From Leuctra nigra (Eukaryota > Arthropoda > Insecta > Plecoptera > Leuctridae), in the NCBI GenBank assembly GCA_934045905.1, contig OW203762.1:2418001-2482000 (forward strand): a stretch of DNA of 64,000 nt. Reading direction: 5' to 3'. Below are positions 22,936 to 33,873 of the stretch, one piece after another. Below the pieces are notes generated by a model that did not search any database, was not told the origin of the DNA, and saw only the letters and a program-made list of their open reading frames with translations. The position numbers and the translations under genes were made by a program. The number at the start of each line of letters is the position of its first letter. Position 1 is the first letter of the stretch.

Positions 22936-25900
22936 CTTGAGCCGAGTATTGTCCGCGCAAGCCGGCCGCGCGCCATGGCGGCGCGACGTTGGTTCGCGAC
23001 AAGTCCTCGAACAGCCTGTTCTTGGATCGAACGCTCTTAGAGCAGAGCTCGTCGTACGAGGCTCTCGGTTCTATGGACCTGGTTCGGCACGTGTGGACGT
23101 GTTCGAGATATCTCGGGGTCGCCACGCAGCAACACAGTCCGACCTCATCCGTCTGGCAGTCGGTCGATACCAGTTCGACCGCTTCGTCTCCTCGCGACAG
23201 CCGCTTGTTGTCCTTCGAGCCGATGTGCGACGACCAGTTCTCCTCGCCTAGTTGCTGCGGGTTTTCGTGTATTTCGTAATTCTCTGGCAACATTTGTTGC
23301 GGATATACGTCGTCCAATTGTTGTGAATTTGGTCTGTTTGTTATTCGACACGGTGACTGCCTCTTCGGCGAACAGTTTTGTGATCGTCTTTCTCTCGACA
23401 AACGTCTTTGATCGTTCTTCGCCAGTTGTGAGTTTGATCGATCCACGGAACTACGATGCATCTGGGGTTGAATTAGAGAACCATTTCTATGCTGTTGGGA
23501 ACGGGAAGTTCTTCCTTTCGTATCAATTTGTGGCTGCATCATTTGGGAGTCCATTTCCATTTGTTTTGAAACAGAATAATGTCGGGAAGGACTTTGTGGG
23601 CCTTGGGAAAGGGAATGTCTTTCCAAGGGAGAGTTTTGTGGCCCTTCGGAAAGGGAATGCAATTCTTTAGAAGCAGTTTCTGGATGTTGTGAAAAGGATT
23701 GATGCCTAGGAGGACTTTGGGGCCCTTGGGAAAGGGAATGTCTTTCCATCTGAAGGTTTTGTGGCCCTTGGGAATGGGAATGCAATTCTTTAGAAGCAGT
23801 TTGTGGATGTTGTGAAAAGGATTGATGCCTAGGAGGACTTTGGGGCCCTTGGGAAAGGGAATGTCTTTCCATTTGAGTGTTTTGTGGCCCTTGGGAATGG
23901 GAATGCAATTCTTTAGAAGCAGTTTGTGGATGTTGTGAAAAGGATTGATGCCTAGGAGGACTGTGTGGCCCTTGGGAATGGGAATGTCTTTCCATTAGAA
24001 GGTTTTGTGGCCCTTGGGAATGGGAATGTCTTTCCATTTGAGTGTTTTGTGGCCCTTGGGAATGGGAATGCAATTCTTTAGAAGCAGTTTGTGGATGTTG
24101 TGAAAAGGATTGATGCCTAGGAGGACTGTGTGGCCCTTGGGAAAGGGAATGTCTTTCCATTTGAGTGTTTTGTGGCCCTTGGGAATGGGAATGCAATTCT
24201 TTAGAAGCAGTTTGTGGATGTTGTGAAAAGGATTGATGCCTAGGAGGACTGTGTGGCCCTTGGGAAAGGGAATGTCTTTCCATTAGAAGGTTTTGTGGCC
24301 CTTGGGAATGGGAATGTCTTTCCATTTGAGTGTTGTGTGGCCCTTGGGAATGGGAATGCAATTCTTTAGAAGCAGTTTGTGGATGTTGTGAAAAGGATTG
24401 ATGCCTAGGAGGACTTTGGGGCCCTTGGGAATGGGAATGTCTTTCCATTTGAGTGTTTTGTGGCCCTTGGGAATGGGAATGCAATTCTTTAGAAGCAGTT
24501 TGTGGATGTTGTGAAAAGGATTGATGCCTAGGAGGACTGTGTGGCCCTTGGGAATGGGAATGTCTTTCCATTTGAGTGTTTTGTGGCCCTTGGGAATGAG
24601 AATGCAATTCTTTAGAAGCAGTTGGTGGATGTTGTGAAAAGGATTGATGCCTAGGAGGACTGTGTGGCCCTTGGGAATGGGAATGTCTTTCCATTAGAAG
24701 GTTTTGTGGCCCTTGGGAATGGGAATGTCTTTCCATTTGAGTGTTTTGTGGCCCTTGGGAATGAGAATGCAATTCTTTAGAAGCAGTTTGTGGATGTTGT
24801 GAAAAGGATTGATGCCTAGGAGGACTGTGTGGCCCTTGGGAAAGGGAATGTCTTTCCATTTGAGTGTTTTGTGGCCCTTGGGAATGAGAATGCATTTCTT
24901 TAGAAGCAGTTTGTGGATGTTGTGAAAAGGATTGATGCCTAGGAGGACTGTGTGGCCCTTGGGAATGGGAATGTCTTTCCATTAGAAGGTTTTGTGGCCC
25001 TTGGGAATGTGAATGTCTTTCCATTTGAGTGTTTTGTGGCCCTTGGGAATGGGACTGCATTTCATTAGATGCAGTTTGTGGATGTTGCAAAGGGGAGTGT
25101 TCCCTAGGAAGTATTTGTGGTTCTTGTGATTGTGAATTTCTTCCCTGAAGAGTGTTTTGTAGATGTGTAGAAACGGAATGTTGCCTGGAAGGACTTGGCT
25201 GCTCTTGCGTGTGGGAATTATCTGCAATATGAGTGCTCTTTGGTTCGTGTACAAGGGAATGTTCCCTAGAGGGATGTTGTGGACGTTGCGAGTAAGAAGG
25301 ACCTTCTTCTTGTATTTGAGAAGTATTTTCCACATGAGCAGTTTGTTGATGTTGTGAATGGGGTTTTGTTTCCAACGAGGGCTGTTGGGGAAAAGAATGT
25401 CTTTCTACTTGACGTTGGGGCTGCTGCAAATGCTCAGAAGCATTTTGATGTGGTTTTGGGTATTTTTCAACGGACCCGCTACGAGCCTCTGGAAACTTGC
25501 CCTGCTTTTGTGATTCGATCAGTGAAGGGCCGTGTACTTGAGCAGAAGATTGTTTTGCTTGTTCCAGGGATTTATTTAGCTTCAGTGGAGGTTTTGGCAT
25601 TTCATAATTCTCTGTGGAATTTACATGTCTTTGCTGAGAACCGTCGTAAAGTTCTCTCAACGGCGCCATTCCTCCGGAATGTGTTTTGTGCCCTTCTGTA
25701 CCTTGACTCTGTACTGGTTGATGCAACAAGTCTTGGGTTGCTTGTAACAATGGGTTTTCTGTTGTCAAATGTCCGTGGGCTTCTTTCGGTGGTTGGATCA
25801 ACGCTTGCATGACAATCAATGAATTCTTGGGAAGACATACTTCGTTGGCTTTTGGAAAAATTTCCGCAGGTTTGTTCTGGTTCGTTCCCACTGTATTCAG

Positions 25901-26551
25901 ACCGTTCTTCTTGCATGCTAAGTTTCCTTGCGGACAAGTTCCGACCCTAAGTTGCCTCTTGTTCAGTTGTTCACTCCATTTCGCTGCGTTTCCGTCTCGA
26001 ACCTTGTTCAAACCGGACGGAGCGAAACCGGGATTCAGAAGCTCTTTCAACAGTCGGTGGTGGGATTTGTTCTTCTTGAACTGCGTTTCCGTCCTGTTAA
26101 TCGAGTCCAAAGCCACGGCTTTTCTGATCGCTTTGGTCTTCTCGGTGAGAGCAAACGGAGTGCCGAAGAGGGCTTTCGGTTTGACGGCGTTGTGAAGATG
26201 CGGAAATAGCGTCCGGTCTAGAGTGGACAGAATCTGAGTGTCGTTAGGGGAATTCACTCCGGATCTGTCAAACGAACCATGTTGGAACATTTGCTTGGTC
26301 CGAGGAAGCGAAGGGACTTTACTTGCATCTAAAGTTGTTATCACACTTCGTTGATTGTCGCTTCGTTCTAGTTGGACGTATTTCTTAGCATATCTTGCAT
26401 CGAGTACGTCGCCTCTGTTATCTGGGATATGCGGAGCTGAGTTCTTGGGACTTATTCGACACTCCGAAGTGTTGGGATCTCGAGATCGAACTTGCACGGC
26501 TTTTGTAGATTCCTGCGAGCGTTTCTCAGCCAGAGAGCTGCTGTTTCCCAT
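22936..26551 (-). CDS. Nested gene, first exon: Ser/His/Gln/Pro repeat protein with N-myristoylation motif
   Basis: A 3.6-kb open exon starting MGNSSS, which fits the N-myristoylation consensus (Gly2, Ser6), so the protein may be membrane-anchored. Residues ~1-480 are polar and basic. Residues ~490-970 consist of ten to eleven imperfect repeats of 41 residues (SHSQGPQNTQMERH, SHSQGPHSPPRH, QSFSQHPQTASKELH); some units hold an extra 14-residue SHSQGPQNLLMERH. The conserved-looking end has TDCQTDEVGLCCCV and YDELCSKSVRSKNRLFEDL. The exon ends CTCAAG/GTCAGT in phase 1; without splicing it would stop three codons later. No family recognised. The long open frame, start context and donor make it a real gene in my view. 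Confidence 0.82.
23640..25080 (-). repeat. Coding minisatellite (123-nt unit) inside the nested gene
   Basis: Ten to eleven head-to-tail coding units of ~123 nt, three with a 42-nt sub-duplication, all in frame. They encode an alternating Ser/His/Gln/Pro/Arg pattern with very high nucleotide identity, so the array is young or homogenised. Confidence 0.93.
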
Positions 26552-27490
26552 CGCGTTTTAATAAATACCTTCACCCGCTAACCGAGACCATCACTGTAGA
26601 GATTTAAAACAGGACAAGGTTATCTTTTAGAATTTTGATATAATTTCAGAAGATGAAACATGAGTGACAGCAAATAAGTGATTCTCTATGTTTTTGTTAA
26701 AAACTCGGTCTCTTGGATTTAGTTGTCAAGGTCGTTAGGTTTCTAGGATTTCTTTGCATTTTTACAGCTTATAATCTGTCATCACAGTTACTAAAGTACA
26801 TTTTACAATATCTGCAGCTATTTTTTTTTTAGATTTTATAACTGGTAAATAGTCACAAATCCACCATAAATATTCTAAGGAATTGATCTTTTTGGTGTTG
26901 ATTCTATTCTCCTTTCCTGGTGATACTTAAAGCAGGGAAGCAAAACCAGATGAAATCATTAGCTCTGTTGTGATGTTACAGTACTAAAAGTAACAAGATT
27001 GTAACAGTTTTAGAAAATTGTGCCACTCCTCTCCCACAAATAGTTACTTTCTCTGAAAATCACCAAATTAATAATAGCTAGGCTGTGCGTTGAAACGTTT
27101 AAATATTCGTAAACATTTATAATCGTAGAAGGTGCTGTTTTTTGTAATAGGTACTCAGAATATTGTGTCAAACTCGCTGAAAACAAGTTGTTAGTATATT
27201 TGTCATGTCAGATTATTGTTATTTGCTGGTAACAAAGTATGGAATCTGTAAGATATCCTGGCAGTTTATTTCAGCAGTTAGAGTGTTGAAAAGCTCTCAA
27301 GTATCACAGAGTCTCTTGAAAGTGTGGACATAGGGAGAGGCAATAAGCAATATCACTGCCAGCATTGTTATGCTCCTCACATGTTTTAAATGTTACTTTT
27401 GAGAGCATTAAACCACCGCTATAAGCAGTAAAAGCAGCCCCTCCTTCATGATGTTTCAACTAGTAACGAATGTTGTGTGTTTTCTTGCAG

Positions 27491-27606
27491 CTCCCAACTT
27501 AAAAGGACGTCCACGACGACGACGGAAGAAGCGCTGCGTTTCGCCCGGAGGTTCCGAGTCCAACGAGTCTGAATCTTCCATCTCGACAGTTTCTTCCGTT
27601 GTCAAG
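27491..27606 (+). CDS. Arid5: Arid5-like exon: APNLKGRPRRRRKK basic motif
   Basis: Acceptor TTTTCTTGCAG; CT joins the previous exon's G to give alanine, so the join reads APNLKGRPRRRRKKRCVSP. Vertebrate ARID5B has APNLKGRPRKKK here, a basic AT-hook-like or nuclear-localisation segment. It continues into a Ser-rich acidic linker (GGSESNESESSISTVSSVVK) and ends AAG/GTAACC in phase 0. Confidence 0.96.
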
Positions 27607-27673
27607 GTAACCAGCTACATATGTCTTGTTGCTTGCCAAGTCTTATTCAACTGCATGCAAAGAAATCAGAAAT

Positions 27674-27962
27674 ACGGAACAGGTTGGGTGAGTGGTTAAC
27701 GCTCTGAGCTTCTATTCCGGAGGCCCGGGTTCGCTTCCCGCGGCCGTCCTTCCTGACTAGGTTTTTTTTGTGGTTTTCCCAGTCGACAAGCAAATGCTGA
27801 GAAGGTTCTTTACTAATAGGCCACGGATGCCTTCTTCCCACCTTCCATCCTTACCTACTCTTCACCATCATCTCCCAATCATCATCATAATCATTCATCC
27901 GTCACCATTAGCCTCGCTGCAGAACAGTGCGACGTTAAGCCCCAGACAAAAATAATAAAAAT
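27674..27962 (+). mobile_element. tRNA-derived SINE, full length, with target duplication
   Basis: The 5' part looks like a tRNA gene: an A-box-like GTGAGTGGTTAACGC and a B box GGGTTCGCTTCC at tRNA spacing. The body is followed by an A-rich AATAATAAAAAT tail. The 11-bp direct repeat AAATCAGAAAT flanks both sides (27663-27673, 27963-27973), showing LINE-type target-primed insertion. It lies just after an Arid5 exon, in sense orientation. Confidence 0.88.
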
Positions 27963-28483
27963 AAATCAGAAATGTTTTTTAGATAGAAAAATGTCAAATG
28001 TAGTTTGCATTTAGATGATGGATTGTTAGAGGGTGGGGTGATATTGAAATTGACATAATTCACGAGTCGGCTGCCCGGTAAATTCTTGTCATTATTGTCA
28101 ATAATATCTTCATAAAGTTTTCAACCATTCAAATTACTACAAATGTGATTAATTGTTTGGAGATTATTTCCTTGAGTCAACCTAAAGAATAGAAACAATA
28201 ATTTATTTAAAAAAAAAAAAAAAAAAAAAAAATGCCCAAACTTTAAACATTTTATGCAAAATCCCCCATTTTTTACCTTAGAGATGCATTTGGGTACAAA
28301 TATAGTAAGTTTGTGATATGATTTCTTAGGTCGACTCAAAAGATAGCAACCCAAATTATCTTTCACATATTTTGTATAAACATATCTTGAAATACCACAT
28401 GTATATGCTTCCTCTGAGCTTTGGTCTCAACTCCGCTGGCTGTTACGTCCCGACTGATCGTGGCAATGCGATGTCAATTGCAG

Positions 28484-28655
28484 ATGAAACAGCCGATGAG
28501 CCGCAACGGCATCCGCTGCAACAGCCTGCAGCCTCGACGCAGCAACCGATCAGCCATGTGTGTCGAGGAGAAGGACTTCCTCGTCAAGCTGCATGGCTTC
28601 ATGAAGAGCAAACGAACGCCCATCGGCCGCCTCCCGAACCTCGGCTTCAAAGAGA
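28484..28655 (+). CDS. Arid5: Arid5-like exon: start of the ARID DNA-binding domain
   Basis: Acceptor TCAATTGCAG, phase 0. A basic linker leads into EEKDFLVKLHGFMKSKRTPI, then GRLPNLGFKE, the N-terminal half of the ARID (helices 1-2). It ends GAGA/GTGAGT, phase 1. The matching vertebrate segment is FLVALYKYMKERKTPIERIP. Confidence 0.97.
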
Positions 28656-28836
28656 GTGAGTACAAAAGACTATTTCATCCCCCGCCTTGTGGATCTCCCA
28701 AGCATGTTCAGGAGAGTCCAATTGAGATATTGGCAAAGCTAGGGTCTATTCTCGAAACAGTCATAACTCCTCCAAGTTATGATATCGTAATGATGTTTGT
28801 CCTATCTCTCACCATGTTAATATTATGACTTTTTTA

Positions 28837-29347
28837 TAGGGGTGTGCGAAGCTTCGAAATAATCGAAGCTTCGAAGTCGAAGTCGAAGTCGAAGCTTCGA
28901 CTTCGACTTCGAAACCCTTTTTTCCAAAAAACGAAGCTTCGAAAATGTTCGAAGCTTCGATTTGCGTCTTCAAACTTGGCGCGTCTTTCGAGGTAAATAT
29001 ATTTTCGTGTAGTTGGTACTTCCGAAGTCGAGAAGTTTTTGCGGTCGGCCATCTTGGTTTTAACATTGACGCTTGCTGTCACGCTGTGCTTACTTGAAAA
29101 GGTTATGTGCCGTGTTTATTTTCGGAGATTTTATAAATATAATGGATTTATCCGACGAAAACGAAGATGAAGTAGGCCTACTAGTGGAGGAAGGTAGTAA
29201 TTCAGTTCAAGTTTATTGTTTTGTTCCAAATTCTGATTTTTTTGAGTGAAATCAAAATCTTCGACTTCGACTTCGACTTCGGAATTTTAGGAGGTCAAAT
29301 CTTCGACTTCGACTTCGAAATCAAAAATCCACCTTCGCACACCCCTA
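28837..29347. mobile_element. Non-autonomous hAT element (TTCGAAGTCGAAG-word type)
   Basis: Ends TAGGGGTGTGCGAAG and CTTCGCACACCCCTA are inverted repeats, flanked by perfect 8-bp repeats CTTTTTTA (28829-28836, 29348-29355). Both subterminal zones carry tandem CGAAGT/GAAGCTTC words. An internal ATG at 29141 opens an acidic stub (MDLSDENEDEVGLLVEEG) followed by a GT, like the first exon of a hAT transposase. Confidence 0.9.
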
Positions 29348-29460
29348 CTTTTTTATATTATAATTTATTACATGACAACTGTTTCGAGAATGCATCTGTA
29401 ATGTATCTGTGTCACAAATTCAGGGTTTAGTTGTTTTTCACCCTTAAAACACATTATTAT

Positions 29461-30238
29461 TAGGGATGTGCGAGTATGAGATGTTCGAGTTCGAGTTTGA
29501 GAGGTCAAGTTTCGAGTTCGAGTTTGGATTTGTCAAACTCGACTATTTCGAGTTTGGGGGATTTCGTGTTTCCTACGTTGGTATCATTGACTTTCTTTGC
29601 AGTCGCGCGCCAAAACCATGAACTGTGTGCTTGCGCTGATGAAAAATAGTTCCTTCCGCCGCGGAAAAAGTGTTACTTTACTATGTTGTTTTGTTTGTGT
29701 TGACTGTTGGGGTGTGTTTTTCTAGTCACTGCTTCCGAAGTAATGAGTGATTTTTCATCTAATAATGAGATTGAAATTGATAACAGTGACATCGAAGATG
29801 ATCCCAGTGTCATTGATAAATTGACTTCTCCCACAAGTAGAACTGTAGGTTCCGTCAGGGCTTCAATTCTATGGAATTATTTTACAAAAGTTGATCGCCA
29901 TCACGCTAAATGTAAGGCAGTTACGTGTTTAAAAATTCTGATAACTCCGCACGAAAGTAGGTACCACAATATCAAACACCATTTGAACCTACATCCTATC
30001 CAAAAATCTAAATTGCTGGAAGACAAATTGACTCGAGAAGCATTAATTAAAAATAATGTAAGTAGGTAAACTGGAGTTTACTAGTGACAAATTCTAATTT
30101 AGAGGCTAGGCTAACCATGACTTCATGAACTATCGTACTACTACGGTTTCTGCATTTACTTTGTCTGAACTCGAACTCGAGATGTGAATCTTTTTTTTCT
30201 CAAACTCGAACTCAAAATCCGAAACTTGCACACCTCTA
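29461..30238 (+). mobile_element. hAT element (GTTCGAGTTCGAG-word type) with BED-finger exon
   Basis: Ends TAGGGATGTGCGAG and TTGCACACCTCTA with perfect 8-bp flanking repeats ATTATTAT (29453-29460, 30239-30246). Subterminal zones carry tandem TTCGAG/TTTGAG words. It retains the first exon of a transposase but none of the catalytic hAT domain. Confidence 0.9.
29743..30058 (+). pseudogene. hAT transposase first exon: degenerate BED zinc finger
   Basis: Begins with an acidic N-terminus (MSDFSSNNEIEIDNSDIEDD) and then SILWNYFTKVDRHHAKCK, ending in a HHLNLH-type segment. This is the BED-finger layout (aromatic W/F, Cys pair, then HxxxxH) that binds transposon ends. The cysteine pair is spaced CKAVTC instead of the usual CxxC, so the finger is probably degenerate. 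The exon ends AATAAT/GTAAGT with no catalytic exon downstream. Confidence 0.72.
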
Positions 30239-30436
30239 ATTATTATACACAAATGAAGTACATAATCTTAAATAATTCAATGTTTGCATTCTTGCTTTGT
30301 CTTTTCTAGACATAGTTATATATTATAATTTAGTATTATGTAAAACAATCATAAAAGATACTCTGGCATGAAACCAATAACTTTGCTTAACGGCCATCAC
30401 ATGTAGACATCAGCAACTGACAAGTGTGTGTTTCAG

Positions 30437-30587
30437 TCGACCTCTACGCCTTCTACAAGCGCGTGCAGAAGCTGGGTGGATACAATGTGGTCACCGCCAA
30501 CCGGATGTGGAAACTGATCTACGATGAGTTGGGTGGAGACCCAAGGAGCACCAGTGCTGCCACCTGCACGCGCCGACACTACGAGCG
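30437..30587 (+). CDS. Arid5: Arid5-like exon: core of the ARID domain
   Basis: Acceptor TGTGTTTCAG. The frame reads DLYAFYKRVQKLGGY, MWKLIYDELGGDP, STSAATCTRRHYER. LGGY, W, IYDELGG and the SAATCTRRHYER helix are ARID hallmarks, the last two being specific to the ARID5 branch. It contacts AT-rich DNA through the helix-turn-helix. It ends GAGCG/GTACAA in phase 2. Confidence 0.98.
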
Positions 30588-30770
30588 GTACAAACTCACT
30601 TCCTCTCAGTGTCTATATCATTTGCATGCAGTTTTATTTTCATAGAATGCGGATAACTTTGCTGATGTCATCTCAATGAATTATTTTTAATTGTACGACA
30701 CCATTAAAGCGAAGGCCCAAGAAGAATGTGAATCTCGGGCGACAACTGTCCATGTATTATTAATATCGGT

Positions 30771-31016
30771 TTTCCCCATCCAACAATACCGTCCTCTCGG
30801 GCCCCCTGGGACGCCTTAGCCTCATCCGAAGTTTTCTTTCTCTTCGTCTCCTCTGATTCTTCACCATTTCTCTCTTCTTACTCTCCCCCAATGCATCCCT
30901 CCACTTTGTCTGCCTTCTTTCTCTACACTTGTCTTCCCTTGTCTTATTCTCTTCTATCTCTCTCTTCTCCAATTCTTTTCATTGCCTAAATCCCCTCATT
31001 CTCTCTCTTGGCCTAT
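30771..31016. repeat. Pyrimidine-rich tract in Arid5 intron
   Basis: About 245 bp dominated by C and T (CTCTCTTCTT-type), starting after a GTCCTCTCGGGCCCCCTGGG block. Possibly the 3' end of an old retroelement; no further support. Confidence 0.4.
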
Positions 31017-31207
31017 CTGCTAATATTGTTATAAATCTCCACATTGGAAAGGTTGCTCAAGATGGCCTCTATTTATTCAACTAGTTTGTGAACAGTATGA
31101 GTTTGTTTGAAAGTCAAGTGTTCCTAATTAGTAATTTCTAACGTCATGTGAAATAGTGAAGGCTCATTAGTCATTTTTCATTCTACATTACTGCAACTTG
31201 ACCTCGA

Positions 31208-31328
31208 GTGGGATCATATAAAATAAGAACTTTCTTGTCACGGTGACAAGCTTCTCATCTCAATGTTATTCACGGTCTTCTAGGATGAAATGAGACAAGA
31301 AAGTTATCATTTTATGTGATCGAACCCC
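31208..31328. mobile_element. Small MITE (CTTGTCACGGTGACAAG family), copy 1
   Basis: Ends TGGGATCATATAAAAT and ATTTTATGTGATCGAACCCC are inverted; inside is CTTGTCACGGTGACAAG. A second copy lies at 44008-44133. It ends about 90 bp before the next Arid5 exon. Confidence 0.8.
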
Positions 31329-31419
31329 AAGTAGAATAGATAGCGCTGTTTTCCTTGACCCATTTCCTGTTGGCCGCCATCTTGAAGGCGTGTGAGTGAC
31401 TGAAGTTGTTGTTGTTTAG

Positions 31420-31573
31420 CTTGCTGCTACAGTACGAACTGAACGTGCGCGGCGTCAAGGCCAAGCGCTACGGCTCGTACAACAGTCGAGGAGACTCGGA
31501 ATACGACGACGAGGAAAGTCCGGACTCAGACTCGAACAACAAACCAAACGGAGCTACGGACACTGATCTCAAG
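31420..31573 (+). CDS. Arid5: Arid5-like exon: end of ARID and acidic linker
   Basis: Acceptor GTTGTTTAG; the first C completes CGC (Arg). The frame reads LLLQYELNVRGVKAKRYGSY, the final ARID helix, then the acidic linker EYDDEESPDSDS. It ends AAG/GTAGGC, phase 0. Confidence 0.95.
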
Positions 31574-32063
31574 GTAGGCTTCTCCCTCTCGTATGCAGCC
31601 CATGCTAATGGGAAGGATATGTTTTACTTTGATTACATTCAACCCACTCAGAAAAGACATAATTGTTTTTGTAAGTATTTTGGTAAAATTTATTTGTCTC
31701 CATTAAAATAATTTTAAAAATATACAAATTAAAGTTAAACTCTTGAGCGTTTTTCTTTAAATCTCATCATTTGGGAAAGATGTCTCTCTGAAAAGTAAAA
31801 TTTTAGTCAGTTTTAGATGGTTTTAATCAGGGAGTGTAATTTGTTTAGAGAAAATCAAAGAACCTTGTGTTACTTCAGAATGATGCCAAATTATGCCAAT
31901 TTTCATCAAAATCAGAGATAGTCCATGAATTTTTTGTGTACGTAACATAAAAGTATTAAAAAATAGTTTTCTGGGCACGGATTTTGGCGGGTTTTGGATA
32001 CGGTGAACTTTTATGAAGGGATTGACACTAAACCACCTTGTACAATTTGTTCCGTGTGCGCAG

Positions 32064-32313
32064 TGCAAGATGTCTGCGCTGCGCAGTGTGCGCACTAAGC
32101 CTGCGGATGGCGGCGCGCTGCCCCCCGACAAGGAGAACATCCCCATGAGCAACGACGCCCCCGAAGAGGCCCCCGCGGTGCCGGAGCTCATCGACATCTC
32201 CGAGCAGGATTCCCCGGCCAAGGTCAAGCCTCCGCTGCCGGCGCTGAAGAAGCGAAAGCTCGAGATTCTCAAGGAGGGCGGCTTGGAGGTGACGGCCATC
32301 GCGTCCAGTGCAG
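32064..32313 (+). CDS. Arid5: Arid5-like exon: linker with KKRKLEILKEGGLEV motif
   Basis: Acceptor CGTGTGCGCAG, phase 0. The product has acidic, Pro-rich sequence (PEEAPAVPELIDISEQDSP) followed by LKKRKLEILKEGGLEVTAI, the part most likely to be conserved. It ends GCAG/GTACGA, phase 1, joining exactly to the terminal exon. Very GC-rich compared with its introns. Confidence 0.92.
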
Positions 32314-32693
32314 GTACGATGTCCGTTAGACATGCATGAACCCATTCAGCCCCCCTACGACCCCTACTCGTGATGACTTAGCTGGGCGTAAAGTGGCCAC
32401 CACGAGTCGAGCTCGTGTCTGGTTTAGACTGATGTATTCAGAACAGAGAGTAGTTTCATGGCCGATAGAGTAGTTCCCTGTTATTTAGGGGTCTGTTAGA
32501 CTCTGAGTACTGTTTCCACCAGATGGGGCAGTTGTAGATAATTAAAATAAAAGATTCAAGACTTGAAGACAGTCTGAAAGTAAACAACAATGGCCAACAA
32601 CAATGGCAACAATCTATTATAAATGTGTTTATATCCATAATAAGATATAAATAAGAGTTCATGGGCACAGAATCAAATTATTTTGATTTTAAC

Positions 32694-33619
32694 TAGGGGT
32701 GTGCGAATATTCGAATTAGGCGAAGTATTCGGCCGAAGTCGAAGTCGAAGTATTCGATCTCGAAGTCGAATATTGATTTATTACATGTCGAACACTTCGA
32801 AATGTCGAAGTATTCGTTCAAATTCGAATAGTGCGCGCGCGTCGGTAAAGAAGTTCATCAGACCAATCAGCGTTCATCTCGTCCAAGGACAAGGTCGCGC
32901 GGCGCGCACCTTTGGCGCGCACAATACACACACCCCCCTCCAAGTTCCAATACCAAAACTCGTCTCGTCGTGTGTCAACAGTAGACAGCTGATTTCAATT
33001 TGTTGCATTCGCCGTGCCAAGCTTACCTGTGTTTTGTGTTGTGTTTTTAATTTTGCGAAATATTTCCGACACGAAGTCGAACTATGGAATCTGCTAACGC
33101 AAATTTAGAGCAAGGAAAAGCGGCTTTGGAACTCTTTATCCCCTGGCAAGGGCGAAGTGCAACACGTGTCAAAGCATTTTGAAGACGCCTTATCTTCAAC
33201 TAAGGTACAAGCTTATTGAGCAGGAAGTAATTTCCTTTCGTTAATAGCTGAGATAACATACAATATTTTGATATTGTTTCAATTTTGTGTGCCTATAGGT
33301 ATTTAATTTTTACTGTTCAATACCACATTGTAAAAAGTATGTTTTTATTTATAGGCACAATACCATGCTACCTACCTATGTCTGATACTGATCCTACATT
33401 AATTTTAAAAAATATATAAATCTAAATTTCTTGAATTCTATTTTAAATTTGTTGGTAGGAAAAATAGCATCATTTACAAAAAATATTCGACTTCGAGAAA
33501 CTATTCGAGAAACTATTCGAGAAACTTCGATATTCGAATTCGACTTCGACTTCGAGAAATTCATGGGCAACTATTCGACTTCGACTTCGACATCAAATTT
33601 CACTATTCGCACACCCCTA
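32694..33619. mobile_element. hAT element (TATTCGAAGTCGAAG-word type)
   Basis: Ends TAGGGGTGTGCGAA and TTCGCACACCCCTA, with perfect 8-bp flanking repeats ATTTTAAC (32686-32693, 33620-33627). Subterminal zones carry tandem CGAAGT/ATTCGA words. The interior has a GC-rich patch near 32829-32940 and a short frame from 33084 (MESANANLEQGKAALELF) that stops after about 32 codons; no transposase core. Confidence 0.9.
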
Positions 33620-33873
33620 ATTTTAACCAAAAATGTTTATATTGGTACTCACAAATAAAGGATTTATATGTCTACAATCTAAAACAAACCATGTGTTCCT
33701 AGCACAATTCTAACAAGTTATAAAATTTTTAGTCATCACAGGTGAACAAGTGAAAAATTAAATGGATCCTTTGGGCATTTGGTGCTGTGAAAATAATGGT
33801 AGCTGAATGGGTTAACATAGGCGCATAGGAACTTTATTTTGAGTAGAGGGGGGTCAAAATTATCGGTATTAAA

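Larger units (their letters stand above)
8505..27490. other. 19-kb Arid5 intron hosting a nested gene and many mobile elements
   Basis: Holds the opposite-strand gene with exons at 11.7, 12.6, 14.1 and 22.9-26.6 kb, and the foldback and TIR elements listed separately. The parts 9346-10950, 11143-11570, 12770-13250 and 26560-27480 show no gene or clear repeat; they are AT-rich intron. A GTAGCGTAGCG-type short repeat sits near 9767. Confidence 0.7.

Noticed and set aside
22937..26209. Several + strand open frames across the 3.6-kb - strand exon
   Set aside because: Antisense readings of the repetitive coding exon; no independent motifs or starts.
29707..30069. Additional Arid5 exon
   Set aside because: Lies between hAT ends with a target duplication and has BED-finger layout; the flanking Arid5 exons already join in phase without it.
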